Shown here: positions 19,218-27,237 of the stretch, in pieces | Layout: each line of letters opens with the position of its first letter | How positions within the stretch are numbered: position 1 is the stretch's first letter | NCBI GenBank assembly: GCA_016709495.1 | Contig: JADJMS010000004.1 | Coordinates: 1 to 38,194 of the forward strand | Length of the DNA stretch: 38,194 bases | From: Candidatus Dechloromonas phosphorivorans | GTDB taxonomy: Bacteria; Pseudomonadota; Gammaproteobacteria; Burkholderiales; Rhodocyclaceae | Direction: 5' to 3' | Notes under the pieces: generated by a model | Database searches by the model: none | What the model was told of the DNA's origin: nothing | The model's input: the letters and a program-made list of their open reading frames with translations, nothing else | Position numbers and translations under genes: made by a program

Positions 19218-19481
19218 ATGTTGACGCTACAAGACTGTATCGAATTATCCGAACTGAGTGAGGAAGAAATCCTTGCCATTGCTGAGCACGAACATATCCC
19301 GGAAATGCTCGCCATCGAGTTGGGCAATTATCTGACGCATACCGCCAGCGGTGAAAAGCGCATCAAGCGCATGATCGTGGATGACATCGACCATGCCAGG
19401 GAAACCGGCAACGTGAAGCATGCCGCTGTACTCAAGAGCGTTTTAAAGCATTACGTGGCAGAACATAAGGGCGCTGCTTGA
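19218..19481 (+). CDS. Conserved-looking small hypothetical protein (87 aa)
   Basis: The ATG at 19218 follows a good ribosome-binding site (AGAGGTGAC, 6-8 bp upstream). The product is acidic and predicted helical (LTLQDCIELSELSEEEILAIAEHEHIPE, then IKRMIVDDIDHARETGN, HAAVLKSVLKHYV). There is no signal peptide, membrane segment or metal-binding motif, so it should be a cytoplasmic helical protein. The frame is intact with normal codon use. No function is recognised. It lies between the toxin-antitoxin remains (divergent) and the convergent alpha/beta hydrolase, and appears monocistronic. Confidence 0.65.
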   Translation: MLTLQDCIELSELSEEEILAIAEHEHIPEMLAIELGNYLTHTASGEKRIKRMIVDDIDHARETGNVKHAAVLKSVLKHYVAEHKGAA

Positions 19482-19516
19482 CGGGCCAAAAAACCGTCCA
19501 ATAGCGGCCCCCTCGG

Positions 19517-20315
19517 CTAAGCCAAATCCCCCAGCCATTCCAGCAAGTCGCCAGCTACTTCCGGCCACTGCGGGTCAAGCATCAGCATGTGACCGGCACC
19601 GCGAATCACCACGGTTTTGGCTTGCCAGGTAGCGGCGGTGAAATGGAGCATTGAGGCCGGGAATACCTGATCTTCCGAACCACCCATGACCAGTGCCGGA
19701 ATTTTTTCCCGGCGGCGGGCGAAGCGCATCGGTGCCATGACCATTTCGGCAACGGCCTTTCTCCGATTCAGGCTGGATCAGCGGCAGATACTCCAGCGTT
19801 TCCCTTGCCGGCATGTCAGGCGAAAAATAGACCTTGGCCATGGTCCGCATGGTTTGCTGGCTGGCGGTGCCATTAACCGCCTTGGGCAGTTCGGCGAAGA
19901 AATCCGGCATGGTCAGGGCAAAACGGGCGGCTGTTCCCGCTGTACCGGTAGGCGGCACCGGTGCCAGAAAGGCGACGGCGCGGGCTGTGCCCTGTTCCAG
20001 ATAGCGCTGGCTGACCAGACAGCCCATGGAATGAGCGATCAGCACCGGCGGTTCAGTCAGTGTCTCGACGGCAGCGGCGAGATCGGCGACGTAATCATCA
20101 ATGCCGAATTCATCGAGGTGTTCGCGCCCCGGGCTGTCGCCATGCCCGGAAAAATCCAGCGCATGGCAGTCATAGCCCTGTTCCTGAAAATAAGGAATCA
20201 AGCGCACGTTCCAGCATTGAGAGTGGCTGTAGCCGCCATGAACGAAGAGCAGCGGCGGTTTGCTGCTGGCGCTGCTGGCGGGATAGTGGTGAATCCTGAC
20301 GTTACGTGTCGACAT
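19517..20315 (-). CDS. Alpha/beta hydrolase (one frameshift)
   Basis: The restored product has about 265 residues. It shows an alpha/beta-hydrolase fold: PPLLFVHGGYSHSQCW (oxyanion HGG), DFSGHGDSPG, nucleophile elbow IAHSMGCLVS, the acid in MGGSEDQVFP and the catalytic histidine in IRGAGHMLMLD. The frame is broken by one extra G near 19762, after which MVMAPMRFARRREKIPALVMGG continues. The ATG at 20315 has a GAAAG ribosome-binding sequence at good distance. It diverges from the VOC gene 73 bp away. The substrate cannot be predicted; these enzymes are esterases, lipases or C-C hydrolases. There is no signal peptide, so it is cytoplasmic. Confidence 0.85.
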
Positions 20316-20388
20316 GCTTTCTTTCGCTGGTGGAAGTTGGGGTAAATTATCTCGCATCACCCTGTCCATTGCTGCACTGGAGTACACC

Positions 20389-20808
20389 ATGAAACAAGCG
20401 ATCAGCTTCATTACCCTCGGCGTCGCCGATCTTGTCCGCAGCCGGGCGTTTTACCAGGCGCTGGGCTGGCAGGAGTCGTCGGCCAGTCAGGAAGGGATAG
20501 CCTTCTTTCAGGCCGGCTCAGTAGCCTTTGCCCTCTTTCAGCGTGACGCCCTGGCTGAAGACGCCAATGTGCAATCAGCAGGCAGCGGCTTTGCCGGGTT
20601 TACGCTGGCCCATAACGTCGAATCCGAAGCGGCCGTGCTGGCTTTGCTGGATGAAGCCGTAGCCGCTGGCGCAACACTGGTACGACCCGCCGACAAGGTT
20701 TTCTGGGGTGGCTTTCGCGGTTATTTTGCGGACCCGGACGGCTTTCTCTGGGAGGCTTGTTACAACCCCTTCGTAGCGCTTGATGCTGACGGGTTTATCC
20801 GTCTATAA
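20389..20808 (+). CDS. VOC-family protein (glyoxalase/bleomycin-resistance-like)
   Basis: The 139-residue frame is intact. A single vicinal-oxygen-chelate domain shows the two beta-alpha-beta-beta-beta modules: ISFITLGVADLVRSRAFYQALGW at the start, and FRGYFADPDGFLWEACYNP at the end with the usual metal-ligand Glu position (LWE). The family includes glyoxalase I, extradiol dioxygenases and antibiotic-binding proteins; this short, single-domain member most resembles uncharacterised 'VOC family protein' entries. The ATG at 20389 is preferred over earlier in-frame codons because the VOC domain begins immediately. It diverges from the alpha/beta hydrolase, so shared regulation is possible. Confidence 0.85.
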   Translation: MKQAISFITLGVADLVRSRAFYQALGWQESSASQEGIAFFQAGSVAFALFQRDALAEDANVQSAGSGFAGFTLAHNVESEAAVLALLDEAVAAGATLVRPADKVFWGGFRGYFADPDGFLWEACYNPFVALDADGFIRL

Positions 20809-20809
20809 C

Positions 20810-20842
20810 TGTTACGGTCAACCGGAAAATTTGGCCAAAATT
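20810..20842 (+). repeat. 33-bp interspersed palindromic repeat, copy 1
   Basis: TGTTACGGTCAACCG, 8 variable bases and GGCCAAAATT form a unit that recurs at 21678-21710 with identical spacing. In this copy the arms extend into a perfect hairpin. It is probably a REP-like intergenic element. Confidence 0.6.
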
Positions 20843-20855
20843 TTCCGGTTGACCG
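20815..20855. terminator. Long perfect hairpin between convergent genes
   Basis: An 18-bp perfect stem (20815-20832 pairs with 20838-20855) has a 5-base loop GGCCA. It begins 7 bp after the VOC stop and ends 15 bp before the end of the convergent minus-strand gene. The stem contains AAAATTT near the loop rather than a terminal T tract, so termination is likely but not certain. The same sequence belongs to a repeat also present at 21678-21710. Confidence 0.55.
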
Positions 20856-20870
20856 CAGCCGAGAATCCGC

Positions 20871-21134
20871 TTATTTTTTCGCCGCTTTAACGCGCGAAGC
20901 CTTGGCTACCACTCGATCAGCCTCGGCATCACCAATCGAATGCCCCTCTTCGCCCGCTGCATGGAGCAGCCAGCAAAGGTCGCTGCCTTGCACCGGCATC
21001 GGGATCATCTGGTTCCAGCTCCAGCGAAATACCGGGCCGTAAGGCACGTAACGCGCCAGTACGTCGCCATGCGGGCTGGTGCCGAAGAATGGCCAGGGGG
21101 AAGTGATCCGTTCCTTGAGTTGCGATTCGGGCAT
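20871..21134 (-). CDS. Small hypothetical protein (87 aa)
   Basis: The frame is intact with a strong ribosome-binding sequence (AAGGAGACAGCC) in front of the ATG at 21134. The product begins MPESQLKERITSPWPFFG, continues with an aromatic-rich middle (YVPYGPVFRWSWNQMIPMPV, LCWLLHAAGEEGH) and ends in a basic tail VVAKASRVKAAKK. There is no signal peptide or membrane segment. The many Trp/Phe/Pro residues in so short a protein suggest a compact fold or a binding surface. No family is recognised. The DUF302 gene lies 69 bp upstream on the same strand, so they may be co-transcribed. Confidence 0.65.
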   Translation of the reverse strand: MPESQLKERITSPWPFFGTSPHGDVLARYVPYGPVFRWSWNQMIPMPVQGSDLCWLLHAAGEEGHSIGDAEADRVVAKASRVKAAKK

Positions 21135-21203
21135 GGCTGTCTCCTTATATTTTGCCTACTCGCAGTCTGCGCCTGCTTTCAGCGTCGATCAAGCGTAATC
21201 ATT

Positions 21204-21586
21204 TCAGCGCGTTTCATCGATGATCTGAATCATTTTTCCCTCAATCTCGCGGGCAATCCGGGAGACTTCGACGTTATCTGAAAACATCGCGAGCTGCCCT
21301 CTGGCCGGATCACAGCAATCATGGTCGCCCCGTTTTCGGTAAAGACTGAAATCCGCCAGGGCAAAGTCAGGCTTAGCCGCATGTCGATGGCAAGCAGCTT
21401 TTCGACCTGCCGATAGTTGCAAATATCGAAAATCTGGCATTCGTCATCGAGGCCAATTTCCCTGCGGCGCAGGGTTTCACTTACGTCGTGGACATGCAGA
21501 ATGACGAAGCCAAGGCGCTGGATAACCGGCCCCAGATCGAAGGTCGCTTCGTAAAATGACTTGCTGCTTTCAACGATGTAAAACAC
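21204..21586 (-). CDS. DUF302-domain protein (one frameshift)
   Basis: The restored product has about 127 residues: MFYIVESSKSFYEATFDLGP, IQRLGFVILHVHDVSETLRRRE, CQIFDICNYRQVEKLLAID, LPWRISVFTENGATMIAVIRP, then in the second frame QLAMFSDNVEVSRIAREIEGKM. This is the DUF302 layout (a roadblock-like alpha/beta fold), with the central 'dI.N...a..lL..d......LP.ri.v' pattern. The break lies near 21300; one G missing from a GGG run restores GQLAMFSD. DUF302 proteins are small and of unknown function, and some are linked to metal or redox stress. The product is cytoplasmic, with no signal sequence. Confidence 0.75.
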
Positions 21587-21677
21587 AAAATCTCCTTGAG
21601 CAATCCAAACTGCGCCGAGTAGTACAAAACATTATCTCACCAGGCCAAAGCCCATCTGGTGGTGGCCTACAAGCAAT

Positions 21678-21710
21678 TGTTACGGTCAACCGCATTTTTG
21701 GGCCAAAATT
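21678..21710 (+). repeat. 33-bp interspersed palindromic repeat, copy 2
   Basis: This copy shares TGTTACGGTCAACCG and GGCCAAAATT with 20810-20842 at the same spacing; the 8 bases between differ. Here the inverted arms are imperfect (GCATTTTTGG against CCAAAATTGTGC). It lies in the leader of the porin gene, 27 bp before its start. Confidence 0.6.
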
Positions 21711-21736
21711 GTGCATTCCCCGCGCCGAAGCCATCG

Positions 21737-23026
21737 ATGTTAAAACCCAAAATCACGTCGTTCATTACCTGCCTGCTCATTGGTCTATCGGCACTGCTTG
21801 CTTCACCCAGCTATGCAGGGGAAGACGATGACGAAGAGGACGACGAGGACGAAACCGAAGTCGTAGCAGCCACACCTGCCGCAACGCAAAAACCGGCTCA
21901 GGCCGGCGCCTTGCAGAACAACATCCGGCGCTCGCGCGAGCAGACAACGCTATTTGAACGATCAAACGAGCGCTACGCCGATTACAACCAATTCAAGGAT
22001 CAGCTCGAAGAAAATTACGGCCTGAGCTACTCATTCAACCTGAGTTACCGCTCGCGCTGGCAACGCCCAGCCGATATTGGCCGCAGCGACCAGATCCTGT
22101 TCTGGCCGTCACTAAACTGGGACATGTTCGATAGCGAACGCTTCGGTACCGGCTCAATCCAGCTTTTGTATTTCGGCGAACGCAGCCACAGCGGGCCGAT
22201 CCGCATCAATATCGGCAATCAGACACGCAGCATCGACAAGCCACCTTACAGCAACAAGATCGGCCAATTGACCTACACCCATGCCCTGCCCGGCGAAAAG
22301 CTGACGATCAGCATCGGCCAGTACTCCCTGTTCAACTTCGACAGCAATCCCTATCTCGCCGACCAGCAGCAGAATTTCGCCAGCAGCGCCTTTTCTGAAA
22401 ACAGTTCGGCCACCTACCCTGCCACCGGCCTCGGCGCCTACCTGCAATACAACCTGACCGCCAAACTGCAACTACTTGGCGGCTTTCAGAATCCGCCACG
22501 CCAGGATGCCGGCGGGCTTTCGAACGAAGGCTTCAACGAACACAAATACACCTGGTGGAGCCACCTGCAATGGATGCCGAAATTCGCCAAACTCGGCGAA
22601 GGCCAGTATTCGCTGACCCACTATCGATCAACGGCGGTGGAAAGCACGCCGCAAAGCAGCGGCTGGTCGCTCAATGCCTCACAAAACCTGAACAAACGCT
22701 GGGCAGTATTCGGCCGCGCCAACACCAGCCAGGAAGATGGCGGCAGCAAAAAGAGTAGCCTGATCGGTGGCGTTGCGCTGATCAATCCGCTGCAACGCAG
22801 CAGCACCGACCAGTCCGCCGTATCAATCGGCAGCAACCAGCAAAACAGCCCACTCGCACGCCGGCTCGGCACCGACCACAGCCAGCAGATCGAAGCCTAC
22901 TGGAACTGGACCGTCCTCGCCGGCATCCTGCTGACGCCGGATTTGCTGTACATCCGCCACCCAAGCTACCCCCCGACACGCGACAGCGCAGTAGTCTTTT
23001 CGCTGCGTACGACCCTTTTGTTTTAG
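21737..23026 (+). CDS. OprB-like carbohydrate-selective porin
   Basis: The 429-residue frame is intact. A signal peptide (MLKPKITSFITCLLIGLSALLASPSYA) is followed by an unusually acidic stretch (about residues 28-43, almost all Asp/Glu), an Ala/Gln linker and a short charged helix. An outer-membrane beta-barrel comes next, with alternating aromatic strands (YGLSYSFNLSYRSRW, LNWDMFDSERFGTGSIQLLYFG, LGAYLQYNLTAKLQLLGGFQ, WSLNASQNLNKRWAVFGR) and the C-terminal ending VVFSLRTTLLF, where the final Phe is the BAM signal. The layout resembles OprB-family porins; the substrate is unknown. The start at 21737 is chosen because the signal peptide begins there, although the frame stays open further upstream across the palindromic repeat. 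Confidence 0.7.
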   Translation: MLKPKITSFITCLLIGLSALLASPSYAGEDDDEEDDEDETEVVAATPAATQKPAQAGALQNNIRRSREQTTLFERSNERYADYNQFKDQLEENYGLSYSFNLSYRSRWQRPADIGRSDQILFWPSLNWDMFDSERFGTGSIQLLYFGERSHSGPIRINIGNQTRSIDKPPYSNKIGQLTYTHALPGEKLTISIGQYSLFNFDSNPYLADQQQNFASSAFSENSSATYPATGLGAYLQYNLTAKLQLLGGFQNPPRQDAGGLSNEGFNEHKYTWWSHLQWMPKFAKLGEGQYSLTHYRSTAVESTPQSSGWSLNASQNLNKRWAVFGRANTSQEDGGSKKSSLIGGVALINPLQRSSTDQSAVSIGSNQQNSPLARRLGTDHSQQIEAYWNWTVLAGILLTPDLLYIRHPSYPPTRDSAVVFSLRTTLLF

Positions 23027-23247
23027 AAGCTGCGCGATCTATTGTTTGTCATTTGCGGCAATCCCCCGGAAAGCAGATATTCGCCAAACCACCGAATTTC
23101 CATCCCTGTGTCAGGAAATCAATTCACAAAGTTAGGTCATCAAATACTGGCAATCGAATATGTCGAATATTTTACATTTGTTATTTAAATAATCGTCGCC
23201 GTCCATAGAAAAAATTTATACATTCAAATAATCAAATACATGAAAAA
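23027..23247. other. A+T-rich intergenic leader before the PEP-CTERM gene
   Basis: No open frame of note. It holds a tandem ATCGAATATGTCGAATAT motif and the palindrome TTATTTAAATAA, both upstream of the sigma-54-type promoter, where a bound activator would be expected. No other structure was seen. Confidence 0.4.
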
Positions 23248-23263
23248 TGGCACACAAAATGCT
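23248..23263 (+). promoter_or_regulatory. Sigma-54 (-24/-12) promoter of the PEP-CTERM gene
   Basis: TGGCACACAAAATGCT has the invariant GG and GC doublets exactly 10 bases apart. It matches TGGCAC fully at -24 and four of five bases at -12. It ends 35 bp before the ATG. PEP-CTERM genes in floc-forming Rhodocyclales are known to be controlled by RpoN with the PrsK/PrsR two-component system. Confidence 0.7.
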
Positions 23264-23298
23264 TTTATCAGTAGCTTTCCCAACTCAAGAGATATGAA

Positions 23299-23755
23299 AT
23301 GAAAATTCGCACATTGGCACGAGTAATTGCTGGCACTGCGTTGCTCCTGCAAACAGCTGCAACCATGGCAGCTCCAGTCTCATTTAACATCAATCAAACC
23401 TATAGCCAAGGTGGTGTATCAGACTTGCCCGAAACGACAATCGGGCTTGGTGGTGCAGGCTCCTTCGTGCTCGACCCCGGCGCTAGCGGCAATTACTTTG
23501 ATTTCAAACGCCCCGGTGGCGGTACTTTTTCTACGATCAACACACAAATCTGCATCCAACCACTACGGTTATGTTGAATATGACTTCACCAAAACCGGAG
23601 CCCTGTCAACAATGCACTTCCTGGGTGGCGCCTATAATGACGTGGTAGGTGAAAGCATTGTTGCTGGCGGTAGCAGCGTTCCAGAACCAGCCTCTTTTGC
23701 CCTTCTCGGCCTCGGCCTTGCTGGGCTTGGTTTCAGCCGGCGCAAGAAAGCGTAA
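23299..23755 (+). CDS. PEP-CTERM sorting-domain exoprotein (one frameshift)
   Basis: The restored product has about 151 residues. A signal peptide (MKIRTLARVIAGTALLLQTAATMA) leads a small, Gly/Ser/Asn-rich mature part (FNINQTYSQGGVSDLP, GGAGSFVLDPGASGNYFDF). After a frame change near 23545-23560 come YGYVEYDFTKTGALSTMHFLGGAYNDVVGE and the sorting signal VPEPASFALLGLGLAGLGFSRRKKA: the VPEP motif, a hydrophobic helix and a basic tail. The exosortase EpsH/XrtA recognises this signal and releases the protein to the surface or the extracellular matrix. The gene stands alone between a sigma-54-type promoter and a terminator. The mature region has no recognised domain. A matrix or floc role is inference. 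Confidence 0.88.
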
Positions 23756-23774
23756 TTTCGATTGTCTTCACACA

Positions 23775-23801
23775 GACCCGCTTCGGCGGGTTTGTTGTTT
23801 T
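23775..23801 (+). terminator. Intrinsic terminator after the PEP-CTERM gene
   Basis: The stem ACCCGC / GCGGGT with the stable TTCG tetraloop (23776-23791) is followed by TTGTTGTTTT. It lies 20 bp after the stop. Confidence 0.85.
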
Positions 23802-23832
23802 GTAGATCAGATCAAATCTCAATCTTCGTACC

Positions 23833-24705
23833 TTAATCCACTGCTATCAGTACCAACGACGCCTCTTCGTAAAGTTCAGGCAAATCAGTTTCTTCAAGAC
23901 TCAGCAAACGCAGGCAGGATGGTCCCAGTTTGGTCCATTCTTCAGTATGACTTTCGCCGCTTATTTTTTGCAGCAGATGTTCAGCCAATTGGCTGATGGC
24001 CACCAGATAGCGGCTGAGCAGTGGCACGCCTGATTCAAACAATTCAATCGCCGACTGATCGTGGTGATAGCGGATTGCCTGGCAGATTTCGTCGGACAAC
24101 CACCAGTTTTGCGCCAGCAGATAGCCGATAGTGGCGTGATCGCTGGGAAAGTCCTGTTGCTCAACCGTGGTAAAGGCCAGTTCTGTTGCATTATTGGCTC
24201 GCGCCAGCGTGTCTTTGTATTGCGGAAACCGGCGCAGCAAAATGACGATGCCGCAATCGCGGAACAAGCCAAAGGTATAAGCGTCATCCGGCCGCAACTT
24301 GGGCCGCCTGACCTGCCGGGCAAGCCAGCCGGAGAGTGCGGCGATGCGTGCCGAGGCATCCCAGAAGCGTTCGTAATGGGCGCTATTGGGAAATGCTTGG
24401 CGCAGGCTGATGGTCGCAATGGCGCGACAGGTCACATCCAGGCCCAGCATCAACAAGGCTTCATTGACCGAACGCGCCCGGCTCTGATAGCCGAAATAGG
24501 GTGAATTGGCTGTCTTGATCAGGCCGGCAGCCAGGCTGACATCAGCATTGACCAACTGGCCGACAAACTTGAAATTAGGCACCTCTTCGTTCATCGCCGC
24601 CCGTATCCGGTCGATGATGATGGGTCGTGGTGGAATATCGATATCCTGGATATTTTGTTCAAGTGCGCCAGCGACTGACGAGTCATTCAGCTCATTGCTA
24701 TTCAT
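23833..24705 (-). CDS. HDOD-domain signalling protein, partner of the GGDEF-EAL gene
   Basis: The product has 290 residues and is intact. An HDOD domain covers most of it: FVGQLVNADVSLAAGLIKTANSPYFGY, SVNEALLMLGLDVTCRAI, the segment DDAYTFGLFRDCGIVIL, HATIGYLLAQNWWLSDEICQAIRYHHD. HDOD is an HD-related domain lacking most catalytic metal residues, and such proteins usually act as protein-protein scaffolds in signalling. The ATG at 24705 overlaps the stop of the GGDEF-EAL gene (ATGA) and has a GAGGAAAC ribosome-binding sequence, so the two are translated together. It may modulate the c-di-GMP enzyme. A second HDOD gene lies at 27238 on the opposite strand. Confidence 0.88.
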   Translation of the reverse strand: MNSNELNDSSVAGALEQNIQDIDIPPRPIIIDRIRAAMNEEVPNFKFVGQLVNADVSLAAGLIKTANSPYFGYQSRARSVNEALLMLGLDVTCRAIATISLRQAFPNSAHYERFWDASARIAALSGWLARQVRRPKLRPDDAYTFGLFRDCGIVILLRRFPQYKDTLARANNATELAFTTVEQQDFPSDHATIGYLLAQNWWLSDEICQAIRYHHDQSAIELFESGVPLLSRYLVAISQLAEHLLQKISGESHTEEWTKLGPSCLRLLSLEETDLPELYEEASLVLIAVD

Positions 24706-26018
24706 GATTGTTTCCTCGCATGCATCCATATCAACAAATCGTCTTCAGGCATTGGCCGGGCATGCAGAAAGCCCTGACAGGCGTCCGCCCCGGCGACCTC
24801 GCAGGCGACGAGTTGTTCGAGCGTTTCAACACCTTCAGCGACAACGATCATGCCCAACTCTCGCCCGAGTTGAGCCATCGCCTTGACGATCGCCAGAGTT
24901 CGCCGATCTCCCGGCAAGAGCTTGATGAAGGCGCGATCAATCTTGAGTTTGGTCGCAGGAATGTCTTTCAGGCTGGCCAGACTGGAAAAGCCGGTCCCAA
25001 AATCATCAATCGCCAGCCCGACACCCAGCGCACGTGCACTATGTAAATTGGTCTGCACCGTTGGCGAAATATCCATGAACAGAGATTCAGTCAGTTCAAG
25101 CTCAATCAACTCAGGCGGCACATTGGCGCAGATCAGCGCACCGTGCAGCGCTTGCAGAAAATCAGTGGAAATCAACTGCAAGCGCGACACATTGATGGCC
25201 ACCTTGGTTGCATAGCCCTGATCGCGCAGTCGGGCCGCGCAACGGGTTCCCTGCAGCAGACTCCACTCGCCCAGGCGAACGATCAGCCCGCTTTTCTCGG
25301 CCACCGGAATGAATTTGTCTGGCGGAATTTTGGCGTTATCTACGGTGCAGCGCATCAGTGCCTCAACCGCCTCAATACGACCATCGGGTCGAATAATTGG
25401 TTGATAGTGCAATTCCAGCCCACCACTTTCGAGCGCCAGATGCAAAGCGCTTTCAATTGCCAATTCCTCGCGCGCCAGCTTGGCCCCGAGACGGCCAGGC
25501 ACCGCTTCACTCCCCGAAACGACAAAGCGGTTGCCGCCTTGCTGCTTGGCGTCGATCATTGCCCGATCAGCACGCTCAAGCAAGGCACCAGGGTCATCAT
25601 TGACTCGGCTCCAGGCTAGACCAATGCTGGCGGAAGGATGAATCAGAATGCCGTCAATCATTAGCGGTTGCTCGATTTCAAGCAAGATTCGGCCAGCAAT
25701 CTGCTCCGCACCTAGCACTTCCTGGGCGCACATCAGCACGACAAATTCATCACTCCCGACACGTAATAAATTACTGTCTTCAGGAGCGCAGTTTCGGATC
25801 CGTTCTGCGATATGTCCGATGACTCGATCCCCTCCGGAATGCCCAAATGAGTCATTGATCTGCCGGAAACGATCCATATCAATCCAGAGTGCAATCAACA
25901 CCCCGTTACTGCTATTGGCTTCAGCAAGCAATTGACTCGCCGCGACCATGCCGGCATTCCGGTTGAGGAAACCACTGATGGGATCAACGATGGGGTTTGG
26001 TTCCGGAGTATTGCTCAT
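24702..26018 (-). CDS. GGDEF-EAL cyclic-di-GMP enzyme, probably phosphodiesterase
   Basis: The product has 438 residues and is intact, with no membrane or sensor domain. The GGDEF domain (about 15-170) has a degenerate signature GSDEF at 88-92, so cyclase activity is doubtful. The EAL domain (about 185-438) keeps the catalytic set: EAL at 219-221 in VEALMRC, NVSRLQL, ELTES, DDFGTGFSSL (338-347), KLKIDRAFIK, AEGVET (394-399) and QGF. It should therefore hydrolyse cyclic di-GMP to pGpG in the cytoplasm, with the GGDEF part perhaps as a GTP-binding regulator. The ATG at 26018 has a GGAGAA ribosome-binding site. It is transcribed with the downstream HDOD gene, and divergently from an AraC regulator. 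Confidence 0.93.
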   Translation of the reverse strand: MSNTPEPNPIVDPISGFLNRNAGMVAASQLLAEANSSNGVLIALWIDMDRFRQINDSFGHSGGDRVIGHIAERIRNCAPEDSNLLRVGSDEFVVLMCAQEVLGAEQIAGRILLEIEQPLMIDGILIHPSASIGLAWSRVNDDPGALLERADRAMIDAKQQGGNRFVVSGSEAVPGRLGAKLAREELAIESALHLALESGGLELHYQPIIRPDGRIEAVEALMRCTVDNAKIPPDKFIPVAEKSGLIVRLGEWSLLQGTRCAARLRDQGYATKVAINVSRLQLISTDFLQALHGALICANVPPELIELELTESLFMDISPTVQTNLHSARALGVGLAIDDFGTGFSSLASLKDIPATKLKIDRAFIKLLPGDRRTLAIVKAMAQLGRELGMIVVAEGVETLEQLVACEVAGADACQGFLHARPMPEDDLLIWMHARKQS

Positions 26019-26083
26019 GATTTTCTCCAGGAATCGGTTACGGACTGATCGGCGGATGACCAATTAGCCAGTTGTTATCTGGA

Positions 26084-26095
26084 GAATACGTATTC
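26084..26095. promoter_or_regulatory. 12-bp palindrome in the divergent EAL/AraC promoter region
   Basis: GAATACGTATTC is a perfect palindrome in the 162-bp gap between the divergent GGDEF-EAL and AraC genes, with a further AT-rich half-site (ATATTCTGG) beside it. It could be an operator serving both sides. The binding protein is unknown. Confidence 0.35.
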
Positions 26096-26180
26096 ATATA
26101 TTCTGGCTCTTGACCTCAGACGCCTTTCGCATGACTATTCACGCCAATATGTAAAACAACTACTTTGAGAGCGCTATGTC

Positions 26181-27192
26181 ATGGTGAAACAAGGTAGCAC
26201 ACTGGCAACCGTCTGGCTTATCGTGCTTCGACTCATCGAATTGCACGGCCTGGACCCGAAACAGTTCATGGAAGAACTCGACATTCGCCCCCGAGACACT
26301 GCGCGATGTCCGGGCACGCATCCCGGCCAAGCTGGCCGACATTGCCTTTGCCAAGGCTGCCGCCGAAATTGCCGACCCTGCCTTTGCCTTGCGCGCCAGT
26401 GAATGCTGGCACCCCTCCAACCTCGGCACCATGGGCTTTGCCTGGCTTTCGAGCCGGACGCTCCATACCGGCCTGAAACGCATGGAGCGTTTCTCACGAA
26501 TTATTGGCACCGACTTCTCTTATCACCTCATCGACGAGCCGGCAGGTTTACGTTTTGTCCACGATCATGGCCGGGGCGATGACCCGGTTGGGCAACCCAT
26601 GACGGATTTCACCCTGTCTATTCTGCTGACGATGTGTCGTACCAATTTCGGCCACGAACTCAATGCCACTGAACTTGAACTACGCCGTCCGCTGCCAGCC
26701 AACCCGGCGCCGTGGCAGGACTTTTTCGGCTGCAAGGTAAATTTCGGGGCCGAGCGGGACAGTTTCCTGCTCAACCGGGAATCCGTCGACATGCCGTTGC
26801 CATCGGCAAACATTCCCCTGGCCAATACCTTCGATTCAATTCTTGCCGAGCAGATGGCCAGCTTCGTCGATAGCGACCTGCTCAGCCGCAGCAAGGCGTA
26901 TCTGTTACGCGAACTCACCTCGGGCACGCCTTCAGCGCAGGAATTGGCCAGCGCGCTCGGCATGAGCCAACGCAGTTTTCAGCGCAAGCTGGGCGAACTG
27001 GGCCTGACTTACCAAAAAGTCCTAGATGAAACACGTCACGAACTGGCGCGGCGCTATCTTGATGACCAGAGCAAATCAGTCACTGAAATTGCCTTCCTCC
27101 TTGGCTTTTCGGAACAAAGCGCTTTTACCCGCGCCTTCCGCCACTGGAGTGGCATGTCGCCCTCGGTTTATCGCGGCGAAAGGCTGGCTTGA
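26181..27192 (+). CDS. AraC-family transcriptional regulator, arabinose-binding-domain type (one frameshift)
   Basis: The restored product has about 336 residues. The N-terminal Arabinose_bd-type sensory domain (TVWLIVLRLIELHGLDPKQFMEEL, LRASECWHPSNLGTMGFAWLSSRTL) is followed by a C-terminal double helix-turn-helix (AQELASALGMSQRSFQRKLGELGLTYQKVLDE, SVTEIAFLLGFSEQSAFTRAFRHWSGMSPSVYR). The break is one extra C in a five-C run near 26288-26294. Regulators of this class (OruR/ArgR-like) respond to amino acids or lipids. The second HDOD gene follows after 45 bp, and the GGDEF-EAL/HDOD operon diverges upstream, so regulation of the cluster is likely. The effector is unknown. Confidence 0.9.
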
Positions 27193-27237
27193 AAACCAGC
27201 AGCTCAACAATTCACTTAAACAAGAACAGGACAGGCA

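Noticed and set aside
21659..21736. Longer porin N-terminus from an upstream start
   Set aside because: The added residues come from the palindromic repeat and destroy the signal peptide position.
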